Source: Mycobacterium intermedium (lineage in GTDB: Bacteria > Actinomycetota > Actinomycetes > Mycobacteriales > Mycobacteriaceae). From it: a stretch of 37,215 bases of DNA. Below the pieces are notes generated by a model, which was not told the DNA's origin, ran no database searches, and was given only the letters and a program-made list of their open reading frames with translations. This document shows, in pieces, positions 1 to 8,069 of this stretch (its first letter is position 1; each line of letters opens with the position of its first letter). A program made the position numbers and the translations under genes. The stretch spans positions 1 to 37,215 of the forward strand of contig NZ_MVHT01000067.1 of the NCBI RefSeq assembly GCF_002086275.1. The letters run 5' to 3'.

Positions 1-35
1 CGTGTCCGCGGATCGTTAGCAAAGCTACTGACGAG

Positions 36-1154
36 TTAACCAGCGCGCAGGATCAACGCGTCGCCCTGGCCGCCGGCACCCCCTTGACTGCCTAGCCCCT
101 GCCCGGCTCCGCCGGTGCCGCCCGCGCCGCCGGTACCGAAGAGGAATCCTGCAGCGCCGCCGTTCCCACCGGCGCCGCCACTGTCAGCGGCGCCTGCTCC
201 GCCGACTCCACCCGCGCCGCCGGATCCGGAGATCAAGCCGCCAGCGCCGCCGGTTCCCCCGACGCCGCCAGCTGCGTCGCCGACGCCGAGCCCACCGGCA
301 CCGCCGGCGCCGCCAGTGCTGAACAGGCCACCGGAGCCGCCGGTGCCGCCGGGGCCACCAATTCCTTTGATGCCGACTCCGCCATCACCGCCGCTGCCGC
401 CGGCGGCAAAGAGCTCTAACCATCCGGCGCTGCCTCCTGCCCCGCCGCGCCCGCCGCCGGCAAATCCTGCGCCTCCAACACCGCCGAGCCCCCCGGAGCC
501 GAATAGGCCAGCGGAGCCGCCCGCGCCGCCGTTGCCGCCGGCTCCTGGGTATCCGAAGCCGCCCGCGCCGCCGGACCCCCCGTTACCCCACAAGAGCCCG
601 CCGGCACCGCCGGCCCCGCCAGCCCCACCGCCAATGCCGCCGGCGCCGCCCGCTCCGCCGTTGCCGAAAAGGCCGGCCGCTCCGCCCGCCCCGCCGGCTT
701 GTCCTTCTCCGCCGGAGCCGCCATTGCCCCCGTTCCCATACAAGATCCCGCCAGCGCCGCCGTTTTGCCCGGTGCCGGGCGCGCCGTCGGCCCCGTTACC
801 GATCAGTGGGCGCCCCAACAACAACTGGGTTGGCGTGTTGATCAAATTGAGCAGGCCGTCCAACGGCCCTGCAGCGGCGGCCTCTGCGTTGGCGTATGAG
901 TTGGCACTGGCGGTCAGGACCTGCACGAACTGGCTATGAAAACTGGCAGCCTGGGCGCTCACTGCCTGATAGGCCTGAGCGTGCTGCCCGAAGAGGGCAG
1001 CTACGGCCACCGATACTTCGTCGGCGCCGGCGGCCAGCACTTCGGTTGTCGAGGCTGCTGCTACGGAATGCGCCTCGCTGATGGCAGTTCCGATTCCGGA
1101 CAGATTGGTTGCCGCTGCAGTGACGACTTCGGGCGCTGTGATCAAGAACGACAT
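36..1154 (-). CDS. PE_PGRS family protein (372 aa)
   Basis: N-terminal PE domain (about residues 1-95, beginning MSFLITAPEVV) is followed by the conserved GRPLIGNG linker and a long Gly-Gly-Ala/Gly-Gly-Asn PGRS repeat domain to the C-terminus. The frame continues 32 codons upstream, but the ATG at 1154 starts the canonical PE domain and has a CGGAGG ribosome-binding site 7 nt upstream, so I chose it. PE_PGRS proteins are mycobacterial cell-surface or ESX-5-secreted proteins of mostly unknown individual function. It lies at the position of Rv1325c (PE_PGRS24) beside the glg genes, but a second PE_PGRS gene sits between it and glgB. The PE domain closely resembles that of the neighbour, which points to tandem duplication. 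Family assignment is certain; specific function is unknown. Confidence 0.93.
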   Translation of the reverse strand: MSFLITAPEVVTAAATNLSGIGTAISEAHSVAAASTTEVLAAGADEVSVAVAALFGQHAQAYQAVSAQAASFHSQFVQVLTASANSYANAEAAAAGPLDGLLNLINTPTQLLLGRPLIGNGADGAPGTGQNGGAGGILYGNGGNGGSGGEGQAGGAGGAAGLFGNGGAGGAGGIGGGAGGAGGAGGLLWGNGGSGGAGGFGYPGAGGNGGAGGSAGLFGSGGLGGVGGAGFAGGGRGGAGGSAGWLELFAAGGSGGDGGVGIKGIGGPGGTGGSGGLFSTGGAGGAGGLGVGDAAGGVGGTGGAGGLISGSGGAGGVGGAGAADSGGAGGNGGAAGFLFGTGGAGGTGGAGQGLGSQGGAGGQGDALILRAG

Positions 1155-1465
1155 GAACAGTACCTCCGGGGTTAGCCAACCGGGACAGTATTTAACCACC
1201 GCGTAACCCAAAATTGGCGGTGTTTCGAACGCGAATTGGCCAATTCGCATTGGTAATGCAGCATCAGTTCCGCCGCAGCGCAGCGGTCATATCCGGCGAC
1301 TCTGGGCGCCGACCCGAACGATGCGCAAGCGAAGGGCACGCGATCCCACTGACCCCGAAGTCGTTACGGGCCGACGCAACTCGGCCACGCGAGCAAACAG
1401 ACGCAAAAGCCACCTTTTGTTCGGAAAGGGACTCTCGCGTCTGGTCGCTTCCTCGCACGCAGTTC
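1155..1465. promoter_or_regulatory. Intergenic region upstream of the first PE_PGRS gene
   Basis: This 311-bp gap carries the minus-strand ribosome-binding site, a TACTGT hexamer (plus 1185-1190) embedded in TTAAATACTGT, and a perfect 18-bp palindrome at 1231-1248. The first roughly 90 bp are recognisably homologous to the region upstream of the second PE_PGRS gene (3425-3515). From about 1260 to 1465 I see no gene or recognisable element. Confidence 0.5.
1231..1248. promoter_or_regulatory. Perfect 18-bp palindrome (candidate operator)
   Basis: GCGAATTGGCCAATTCGC is a perfect inverted repeat about 80 bp upstream of the PE_PGRS start and about 40 bp upstream of the putative -10 hexamer. The equivalent position before the second PE_PGRS gene (about 3508-3520) retains AATTGGCTAGTTC, a degenerate version. 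It could be a dimeric repressor or activator site; the protein is unknown. Confidence 0.4.
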
Positions 1466-3424
1466 CTATGGCCCGGTGAGGCCGTCGATCCCGGGCAGGC
1501 CGAAGATGCCGCCGTTACCGGCCGCACCGCCCGCACCGCCATTACCGGGTGTTCCGCTGCTGCCGCCATTGCCGCCATTGCCGCCGTTACCAATCGTCTG
1601 AGCGTTACCACCCGCGCCGCCGGCTCCGCCGGACTTCGTCGCGTTCGCTGAGTTGCCGCCTGCGCCGCCGGTACCGCCGTTGCCGATGAATCCGGCGTTG
1701 CCGCCGCGTCCACCCGTTCCGCCGTTGCTGTTGGTGGCCAAACCGCCGACACCACCAGCGCCGCCGTCGCCGTAAATCAGGCCCGCGTTACCACCGTTAC
1801 CGCCGGCGCCGGCTGTGGCACCCATTCCGCCGGCTCCGCCGGCTCCACCCCAGCCGACAAGCTGACCGGCGTTGCCTCCGGCCCCGCCGGCCCCGCCAAC
1901 CGAGCCGCTGTCCAGACCGGACCCCCCGGTGCCTCCGGAGCCGCCGGAGCCGAACCATCCTCCATTGCCGCCGGCGCCTCCCGCTCCGGCCACTAGACGG
2001 CTGTATCCGCCAGCGCCGCCCGAGCCGCCGGAGCTGAAAGCCCCGCCGTTCCCTCCGGCGCCGCCCACGCCGCCCTTCCCGGGTGTTCCGGAATTGTCGA
2101 TTCGGTTGCCGCCGCCGCCGCCGTCGCCGCCGCTGCCCCCGGGGCCGAAGAGGCCCCCCGTGCCGCCATTGCCGCCGTTGCCGCCGTTGCCGGCAAAGGC
2201 GTTCTGTCCGGCAGCGCCGCCCCCGTTGCCGCCGATACCGCCTGGGCCTCCGGAACCGAATATTCCACCGGCACCGCCAACACCGCCGGCCCCGCCGTCC
2301 CCGGCGATCCCGTTGTCATCGAAGCTGAGCCCGCCGGCGCCGCCGGCCCCACCGGCGCCACCCGAGCCGAACAGTCCGCCGTTGCCGCCCGCGCCACCGG
2401 CGCCGCCGGCGGTGCCGTTCGGGCCGCTAGCACCGAGGCCGCCCGCGCCGCCAGGGCCGCCGTGACCGAACAAGAGGCCGCCGGCGCCGCCGGTCCCACC
2501 GGCCCCGCCGGCACCTCCGTCGACTGCCCACCCGCCTGCGCCGCCCGCGCCGCCATTGTTGAACAGCCCGCCTGCCCCGCCGGTCCCACCGGTGCCGCCG
2601 GTACCGGTATCGAGTGCGAACCCGCCTTGGCCGCCCGCGCCGCCGGTGCCGAACAACTCCAAGAATCCGCTGCGCCCGCCTGCCCCGCCGGCGCCGCCTC
2701 CGAGTAGCCCAACCCCTCCGGCGCCGCCCGTACCGCCGGACCCGAACAGGATGCCGGCGCCGCCGGCGCCGCCGGCCCCACCCAGACCGCCGATGCCAAT
2801 GCCCCCGGCACCGCCAGGGCCCCCCGCTCCGAACAGAATTCCGCCGGTCCCGCCCGCACCGCCTACTCCACCGTTGCCCGTCGTGCTGTCGCCGCCGATC
2901 CCGCCTGCTCCACCGTTGCCGAATAGCCCGGCCGCTCCGCCAGCTCCACCGGGTCGGCCGGGCGCGCCAGACCCGCCATTCCCGCCATTGCCGTACAAGA
3001 TCCCGCCGGCGCCACCGTTTTGCCCGGTGCCGGGCGCGCCGTTGGCCCCGTTACCGATCAGCGGACGCCCCAGCAACAGCTGGGTGGGCGTGTTGATCAG
3101 ATTGAGAAAGCCGTCCAACGGTCCAGCGGCGGCGGCCTGCGCGGCAGCGGCCTCTGCGGTGGCGTAAGAATGGGCCCCAGCGCTCAAGGCCTGCACGAAC
3201 TGGCTGTGAAAGCTTGCGGCCTGGGCGCTGACTGCCTGATAGGCCTGGCCATGTTGCCCGAAAAGCGCAGCTACTGCCAGCGATATTTCGTCGGCCCCGG
3301 CGGCCAGTAGTTCGGTCGTCGAGGCGGCGGCTAGAGAGGTCGCCTGGCTGACGGCCGTTCCGATACCGGACAGATTTGTAGCCGCCGCGGCGACTGCTTC
3401 GGGTGCTGTGATCAGGAATGACAT
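1466..3424 (-). CDS. PE_PGRS family protein (652 aa)
   Basis: PE domain (MSFLITAPEAVAAAATNLSG, about residues 1-100) followed by the LLLGRPLIGNG linker and about 530 residues of Gly/Ala/Asn-rich PGRS repeats with regularly interspersed hydrophobic GGLFGSGG-type units. The C-terminus (GIFGLPGIDGLTGP) breaks the repeat. An upstream ATG extends the frame by 16 codons, but the ATG at 3424 begins the canonical PE domain. The PE domain and the first linker are nearly the same as in the neighbouring gene downstream, so the pair is a tandem paralogous duplication. It lies 110 bp downstream of glgB on the same strand. Presumed ESX-5-exported surface protein; individual function unknown. Confidence 0.93.
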   Translation of the reverse strand: MSFLITAPEAVAAAATNLSGIGTAVSQATSLAAASTTELLAAGADEISLAVAALFGQHGQAYQAVSAQAASFHSQFVQALSAGAHSYATAEAAAAQAAAAGPLDGFLNLINTPTQLLLGRPLIGNGANGAPGTGQNGGAGGILYGNGGNGGSGAPGRPGGAGGAAGLFGNGGAGGIGGDSTTGNGGVGGAGGTGGILFGAGGPGGAGGIGIGGLGGAGGAGGAGILFGSGGTGGAGGVGLLGGGAGGAGGRSGFLELFGTGGAGGQGGFALDTGTGGTGGTGGAGGLFNNGGAGGAGGWAVDGGAGGAGGTGGAGGLLFGHGGPGGAGGLGASGPNGTAGGAGGAGGNGGLFGSGGAGGAGGAGGLSFDDNGIAGDGGAGGVGGAGGIFGSGGPGGIGGNGGGAAGQNAFAGNGGNGGNGGTGGLFGPGGSGGDGGGGGNRIDNSGTPGKGGVGGAGGNGGAFSSGGSGGAGGYSRLVAGAGGAGGNGGWFGSGGSGGTGGSGLDSGSVGGAGGAGGNAGQLVGWGGAGGAGGMGATAGAGGNGGNAGLIYGDGGAGGVGGLATNSNGGTGGRGGNAGFIGNGGTGGAGGNSANATKSGGAGGAGGNAQTIGNGGNGGNGGSSGTPGNGGAGGAAGNGGIFGLPGIDGLTGP

Positions 3425-3534
3425 GGGCGGTGCCTCTCGGGTAGCCAACCGAAGACAGTATTTAACCATCATGTAAACGAAAATCGGCGGTTATTCGGAA
3501 AATAAATTGGCTAGTTCATGCGATAAGGCGGCAA
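3425..3534. promoter_or_regulatory. Upstream region of the second PE_PGRS gene, homologous to the first
   Basis: Reading on the minus strand, the block GGTTAAATACTGTC (TACTGT at plus 3455-3460) and GGTTGGCTA match the region upstream of the first PE_PGRS gene at the same spacing. This suggests that the promoter was duplicated with the gene. TACTGT fits the mycobacterial SigA -10 pattern TANNNT. The transcription start is inferred, not shown. Confidence 0.4.
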
Positions 3535-5742
3535 TCAGCCTTGCGCTAGCGCCGGCTCCAGCCAGATCGCCGACAGCGGCGGCAGCACCAGGACCGCCGA
3601 CGCGGGACGGCCGTGCCATGGGTCGTCGGTGGCGTCGACACCGCCGAGGTTGCCCGCCCCGGCGCCGTTGTAGACCGTGGCATCGGTGTTGAGCACCTCA
3701 CGCCAGCGACCGGCCGCCGGCAACCCAAGTCGATATCCGCCGTGTTCGACGCCCGAGAAGTTGAATACGCACGCCATCACGGATCCATCGCTTCCGTACC
3801 GCAGGAAGCTCAGGACGTTGTTGCCGGAGTCGTTTGCGTCAATCCAGGAATAGCCGTCGGGTGTGCTGTCTTGGCTCCATAACGCCGGGTGGCTGGTGTA
3901 AATGCGGTTGATGTCGCCGACAAGACGCAGAATTCCATTCGAAAAGCCCTGTTCGTCCAGCTGGAACCAATCCAGCCCATTCTGTTCCGACCATTCGGCG
4001 CGCTGGCCGAATTCCTGGCCCATGAACAACAGCTGCTTTCCAGGGTGAGCCCACTGATACGCGAGTAGGCTGCGCAGTCCGGCGGCTTTGTTGTGATTCG
4101 AGCCGGGCATCCGACTCCATAGTGTGCCCTTACCGTGCACCACCTCGTCATGGCTGAGTGGCAGCACGTAGTTCTCGCTGAAGGCGTACAGCATCGAAAA
4201 CGTGATCTCGTGGTGGTGGTAGCTGCGGTGCACCGGATCGTGTTGCAGATAGCCGAGCGTGTCGTGCATCCAGCCCATGTTCCACTTCATCGAAAAGCCT
4301 AGCCCGCCAAGGTTTGTCGGCCTTGTCACGCCTGGCCACGAGGTGGATTCCTCGGCGATGGTGACGATGCCTGGCGCCTTCTTGTGTGCGGTGGCGTTCA
4401 TCTCCTGCAGGAACTGAACGGCTTCCAGGTTCTCGCGCCCGCCATAGATGTTCGGGGTCCAACCGCCCTCAGGACGCGAGTAGTCCAGGTAGAGCATCGA
4501 GGCCACCGCGTCCACCCGCAGGCCGTCGATGTGGTATTCCTCCAGCCAATACAGCGCGTTGGCCACCAGGAAGTTGCGCACCTCGGGACGGCCGAAGTCG
4601 AATACGTATGTGCCCCAATCCAGTTGCTCGCCGCGCTTGGGGTCGGAGTGCTCATACAGGGGGGTTCCGTCGAACCGGCCCAGCGCCCACGCGTCCTTCG
4701 GGAAGTGTGCCGGTACCCAGTCCACGATGACGCCGATGCCGGCCGCGTGCAGCGCGTCGACCAGCGCACGAAAATCGTCGGGCGTGCCGAATCGCGAGGT
4801 GGGGGCGTAGTAGGAAGTGACCTGGTATCCCCACGAGCCGGCGAACGGGTGCTCGGCGACCGGGAGCAGCTCGACGTGGGTAAAGCCGTGTTCCGCAACG
4901 TATTCCGTCAGCTCCTTGGCGAGCTGGCGGTAGCTGAGGCCGGGTCGCCACGAACCGAGATGGACCTCGAGGGTGCTCATCGGCTCGAATACCGGATTGC
5001 GCTGGGCGCGTTGCGTCATCCAGTCGTCGTCCGCCCAGGAGTAATTGCTCACCGTCACCCGCGACGCCGTCTGCGGCGGCACCTCGGTGGCGAACGCGAA
5101 CGGGTCGGCCCGCTCGGTGACCACGTCATCGGCGCCGTGCACCCGGAATTTGTACAGGCCGTCATTGGGGAAGCCCGGCCAAAACAGTTCCCACACTCCG
5201 GAGGAGCCCAGCACCCGCATCGGGGCCTCGTTGCCGCTCCAGCCGTTGAACTCGCCAATCAGGCTGACACCCTTGGCGTTGGGTGCCCATACGGCAAAGG
5301 ACACCCCGGACACCGTCCCGTCCGGCGTGGTGAATGTGCGTGGGTGCGCGCCGAGGACCTCCCACAGTCGTTCATGACGGCCTTCGGCGAACAGGTGAAG
5401 GTCGACCTCGCCGAGCGTGGGAAGGAATCGGTATGCGTCGGCAATCGTGAACGGCTCGGCACCCTCGTAGCTGATCTGCAGCCGGTAGTCGATGAGATCG
5501 GTGAACGGTACCGCTACCGCCCACAACCCGGAATCGAGGTGTTTGAGCGGGAATTGGTCGCCACCGACCAGGGCGACGACGCTGGCCGCGTGCGGTCGCA
5601 ATGCCCGGATCACCGTATGGTCGCCGTATTCGTGCGCGCCCAAGATGCTGTGCGGATTGTGGTGTGCGCCGGCCACGAGGCGCGCCACCTCGGCCGGATC
5701 GGGTGCCAGGTGTGTCCCGGCGAGTTGGTCGGCGCGGCTCAT
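3535..5742 (-). CDS. glgB: 1,4-alpha-glucan branching enzyme GlgB
   Basis: Introduces alpha-1,6 branches into glycogen/alpha-glucan in the cytosol. Order of domains: N-terminal modules and a CBM48 (about 110-215, SGVSFAVWAPNAKGVSLIGEF), GH13 barrel, C-terminal beta domain. The GH13 nucleophile is Asp411 in DGLRVDAVA, the acid/base Glu464 in TIAEEST, and LSHDEVVHGKGT carries the transition-state Asp; all are intact. Length is 735 aa against about 731 aa for M. tuberculosis GlgB. The frame opens at a GTG at 5754, but that codon lies inside AGGAGGTGA; the ATG at 5742 has this as a well-spaced Shine-Dalgarno and matches the known N-terminus (MSRADQL). It starts 8 bp after the glgE stop, so the two are an operon. 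With GlgE it builds branched glucan from maltose-1-phosphate. Confidence 0.98.
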   Translation of the reverse strand: MSRADQLAGTHLAPDPAEVARLVAGAHHNPHSILGAHEYGDHTVIRALRPHAASVVALVGGDQFPLKHLDSGLWAVAVPFTDLIDYRLQISYEGAEPFTIADAYRFLPTLGEVDLHLFAEGRHERLWEVLGAHPRTFTTPDGTVSGVSFAVWAPNAKGVSLIGEFNGWSGNEAPMRVLGSSGVWELFWPGFPNDGLYKFRVHGADDVVTERADPFAFATEVPPQTASRVTVSNYSWADDDWMTQRAQRNPVFEPMSTLEVHLGSWRPGLSYRQLAKELTEYVAEHGFTHVELLPVAEHPFAGSWGYQVTSYYAPTSRFGTPDDFRALVDALHAAGIGVIVDWVPAHFPKDAWALGRFDGTPLYEHSDPKRGEQLDWGTYVFDFGRPEVRNFLVANALYWLEEYHIDGLRVDAVASMLYLDYSRPEGGWTPNIYGGRENLEAVQFLQEMNATAHKKAPGIVTIAEESTSWPGVTRPTNLGGLGFSMKWNMGWMHDTLGYLQHDPVHRSYHHHEITFSMLYAFSENYVLPLSHDEVVHGKGTLWSRMPGSNHNKAAGLRSLLAYQWAHPGKQLLFMGQEFGQRAEWSEQNGLDWFQLDEQGFSNGILRLVGDINRIYTSHPALWSQDSTPDGYSWIDANDSGNNVLSFLRYGSDGSVMACVFNFSGVEHGGYRLGLPAAGRWREVLNTDATVYNGAGAGNLGGVDATDDPWHGRPASAVLVLPPLSAIWLEPALAQG

Positions 5743-5750
5743 GGGGCCAC

Positions 5751-7835
5751 TCACCTCCTGCGCAGTAGCGTGCTTCGAGCTTCGGGCGGGATGAGCGGCA
5801 TGTTGATGATGTGGGCGACCGCCTTACCCGGGTCGAGTCTGATGTAGTTGGCCTGCCCCCACTGGTATTCCTCGCCGGATATCTCATCTCGCACCCAAAA
5901 CCGGTCGTATGTCTCCATACCCAATGCCGCCATGTCTAACCACAGCGTCGATTCCTCAGGCCCGAAAGCGTTGAGCGTCACGACTACCAGCACGCAGTCG
6001 CCGGTGGTCGGGTCGAACTTGCTGTAGGCCATCAAGGCGTCGTTGTCCAAGTGGTGGAAATGGATGTTGCGTATCTGTTGCAGCGCCGGGTGCAGACGCC
6101 GAATTTCGTTGAGCCTGGTGATGAAAGGCTCCAGCGACCTACCTTCGGCCAGTGCGCCGGCGAAGTCGCGTGGCCGCAATTCGTACTTTTCGGAGTCCAG
6201 GTACTCCTCGCTGCCTTCCCGTACCGCGCGGTGCTCGAACAGCTCGTAACCCGAGTACATGCCCCAGGCCGGGCTCATGGTCGCGGCCAGCACCGCGCGG
6301 ATCGCGAACATGCCCGGTCCGTTGTGCTGCAGTATCGCGTGCAGGATGTCCGGGGTGTTGACGAACAAGTTGGGCGTACGGAAGTCGGCGAGTCTGGCTA
6401 TGTCATTGCCGAATTCGGTCAGTTCCCACTTGGCGGTGCGCCAGGTGAAGTAGCTGTAGGACTGGGTGAAACCCAGTTTGGCAAGACCATACTGCCGGGC
6501 GGGCGGCGTGAACGCCTCGGACAGGAACAGCACATCGGGGTCGACGGACTTCACCTGGTCGATCAGCCAGGCCCAGAAGTTGGGCGGCTTGGTGTGCGGG
6601 TTGTCGACCCGAAAGAACTTGACGCCGTGGTTAACCCAGTGCAGCACCACGCGCAGCACTTCGTCGTACAGGCCGGCCGGATCGTTGTCGAAGTTGAGCG
6701 GGTAGATGTCTTGATACTTCTTCGGCGGGTTTTCCGCGTAGGCGATTGTGCCGTCAGGCAATTCGGTGAACCACTCGCGGTGCTCGCGGGCCCACGGATG
6801 ATCGGGCGCGCATTGCAGCGCCAGGTCCAGCGCCACCTCCATGCCGAGCTCCCGGGCCGCGGCGACGAAGTCGTCGAAGTCGTCGATGGTGCCCAGCTGC
6901 GGGTGAATGGCGTCGTGTCCACCTTCGTCGCTGCCGATCGCCCATGGCGATCCGACGTCCCCCGGGGCGGCGGTGGGGTTGTTGTTGCGGCCTTTGCGAT
7001 GCACCTTGCCGATCGGATGAATCGGCGGCAGGTACACCACGTCGAAACCCATGTCGGCGATGCGCGGCAACTGCTCTTTTGCGGTCGCGAAGGTGCCGTG
7101 CACTGGGTTCCCGTCGCTGTCCCAACCACCGGTGGACCGGGGAAACATCTCGTACCACGAACCGAAGCGAGCCAGCGGCCTGTCTACCCAGACGCCGTAC
7201 TGCTGGCCCCGGGTGACCAGATCGCGCAGCGGGTATTGCGCCAGGATTTCCTCGATGTCGGGCGCGAGCGCCCGCGCGGAGCGCGTCACCGGGTCGCCCG
7301 GAGCCCGCAACGCCGAGGCAGCCTCCAGCAGCGGCCAGCGCTGCGCCCGCGGCACTCCCGTCGCGGCCCTCTCCAACAGGGCAGCGCCGACCAGCAAATC
7401 GTTGGAAAGTTCCTTCTCACCCTGACCGGCGTCGAGTTTGGCCACCAGGCCGTGCCGCCACGTGTGAATCGGGTCGCCCCAGCCGTCCACCCGGAACGTC
7501 CATAAACCGACCTTGTCGGGGGTGAACTGACCGTGGAAAACGAACGGCTCCAGGCCCATCGTCATCGGCAACAGCTGTGGTTTGACCCGTGGCTCGACCG
7601 TGGCGGTCTCTTGCGTCGCTGCTGGCGCCTGGACGGCATTGGCGTGTCGGACGTCGGTGACGTGTGGGTACCGCGGGCCCAGATAGCGCACCACCAGCGT
7701 CGCCGCGACCGCCTCGTGGCCTTCCCGCCATACCGCGGCCCTGACCGGAACTACCTCGCCGACCACCGCTTTGGCCGGGTATACGCCGCACGAGACGACG
7801 GGCTGGACGTCATCGATCTCGACACGACCGGGCAC
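5751..7835 (-). CDS. glgE: Alpha-1,4-glucan:maltose-1-phosphate maltosyltransferase GlgE
   Basis: Transfers maltosyl units from alpha-maltose-1-phosphate to glucan chains (GH13_3), the polymerase step of the trehalose-to-glucan GlgE pathway. Conserved motifs: WVPGRVEIDD at the N-terminus, HPIGKVHRKGRNN, the nucleophile Asp in FFRVDNPHTKP (Asp411 from this start), the acid/base Glu in FLSEAFTPP (Glu440), and NTPDILH. The frame extends to an ATG at 7889, giving 712 aa. That ATG has no ribosome-binding site, whereas the GTG at 7835 follows GAGGAG by about 7 nt and begins at the conserved VPGRVEI, so I prefer it; the start is uncertain. Downstream glgB is 8 bp away. The operon diverges from glgP. 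Confidence 0.96.
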   Translation of the reverse strand: MPGRVEIDDVQPVVSCGVYPAKAVVGEVVPVRAAVWREGHEAVAATLVVRYLGPRYPHVTDVRHANAVQAPAATQETATVEPRVKPQLLPMTMGLEPFVFHGQFTPDKVGLWTFRVDGWGDPIHTWRHGLVAKLDAGQGEKELSNDLLVGAALLERAATGVPRAQRWPLLEAASALRAPGDPVTRSARALAPDIEEILAQYPLRDLVTRGQQYGVWVDRPLARFGSWYEMFPRSTGGWDSDGNPVHGTFATAKEQLPRIADMGFDVVYLPPIHPIGKVHRKGRNNNPTAAPGDVGSPWAIGSDEGGHDAIHPQLGTIDDFDDFVAAARELGMEVALDLALQCAPDHPWAREHREWFTELPDGTIAYAENPPKKYQDIYPLNFDNDPAGLYDEVLRVVLHWVNHGVKFFRVDNPHTKPPNFWAWLIDQVKSVDPDVLFLSEAFTPPARQYGLAKLGFTQSYSYFTWRTAKWELTEFGNDIARLADFRTPNLFVNTPDILHAILQHNGPGMFAIRAVLAATMSPAWGMYSGYELFEHRAVREGSEEYLDSEKYELRPRDFAGALAEGRSLEPFITRLNEIRRLHPALQQIRNIHFHHLDNDALMAYSKFDPTTGDCVLVVVTLNAFGPEESTLWLDMAALGMETYDRFWVRDEISGEEYQWGQANYIRLDPGKAVAHIINMPLIPPEARSTLLRRR

Positions 7836-8069
7836 CCAATCACTCCTCTGATTCTCCTGCTCCTCCTTGGCCCGCTGCGCGGGTTGCATCGTTGCCGGAG
7901 GATTGCCTGTAGTTCGTTACGGCGGACGGCTGCCTTTATTGCGTTTTGCGCGCCCCTCTTGCGCCATACCCACCCTAGTGTCCGGCCACACCCGCGGCGG
8001 CCCGAAGCTGTGCGTCACAGCCAGGCGCAAACCGCCCGCATGCCGGCAACCTCAGTAAGGTAGAGACGC
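7836..8069. promoter_or_regulatory. Divergent glgE / glgP intergenic region
   Basis: Holds the promoters for glgEB (minus) and glgP (plus). On the plus strand TAAGGT (8056-8061) ends 8 nt before the glgP GTG. This is a TANNNT -10 match placed so that transcription could begin at or next to the start codon. No coding sequence is evident beyond the possible GlgE extension to 7889. Confidence 0.4.

Noticed and set aside
115..939. Proline-rich open frame on the plus strand (also 1872-2465 and 2556-3167)
   Set aside because: Exact antisense of the PGRS glycine repeats; Gly codons read in reverse give Pro. The genuine PE domain is on the minus strand.
36..3424. Dense short repeats resembling a CRISPR or satellite array
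   Set aside because: The repeats keep the reading frame, vary in length and encode GGA/GGN units; this is PGRS coding sequence, with no constant repeat and unique spacer pattern.
4384..5847. 487-aa open frame opposite glgB
   Set aside because: Shadow of high-GC codon use; no recognisable domain, and glgB is intact on the other strand.
6051..7505. 484-aa open frame opposite glgE
   Set aside because: Antisense shadow without motifs or ribosome-binding site.
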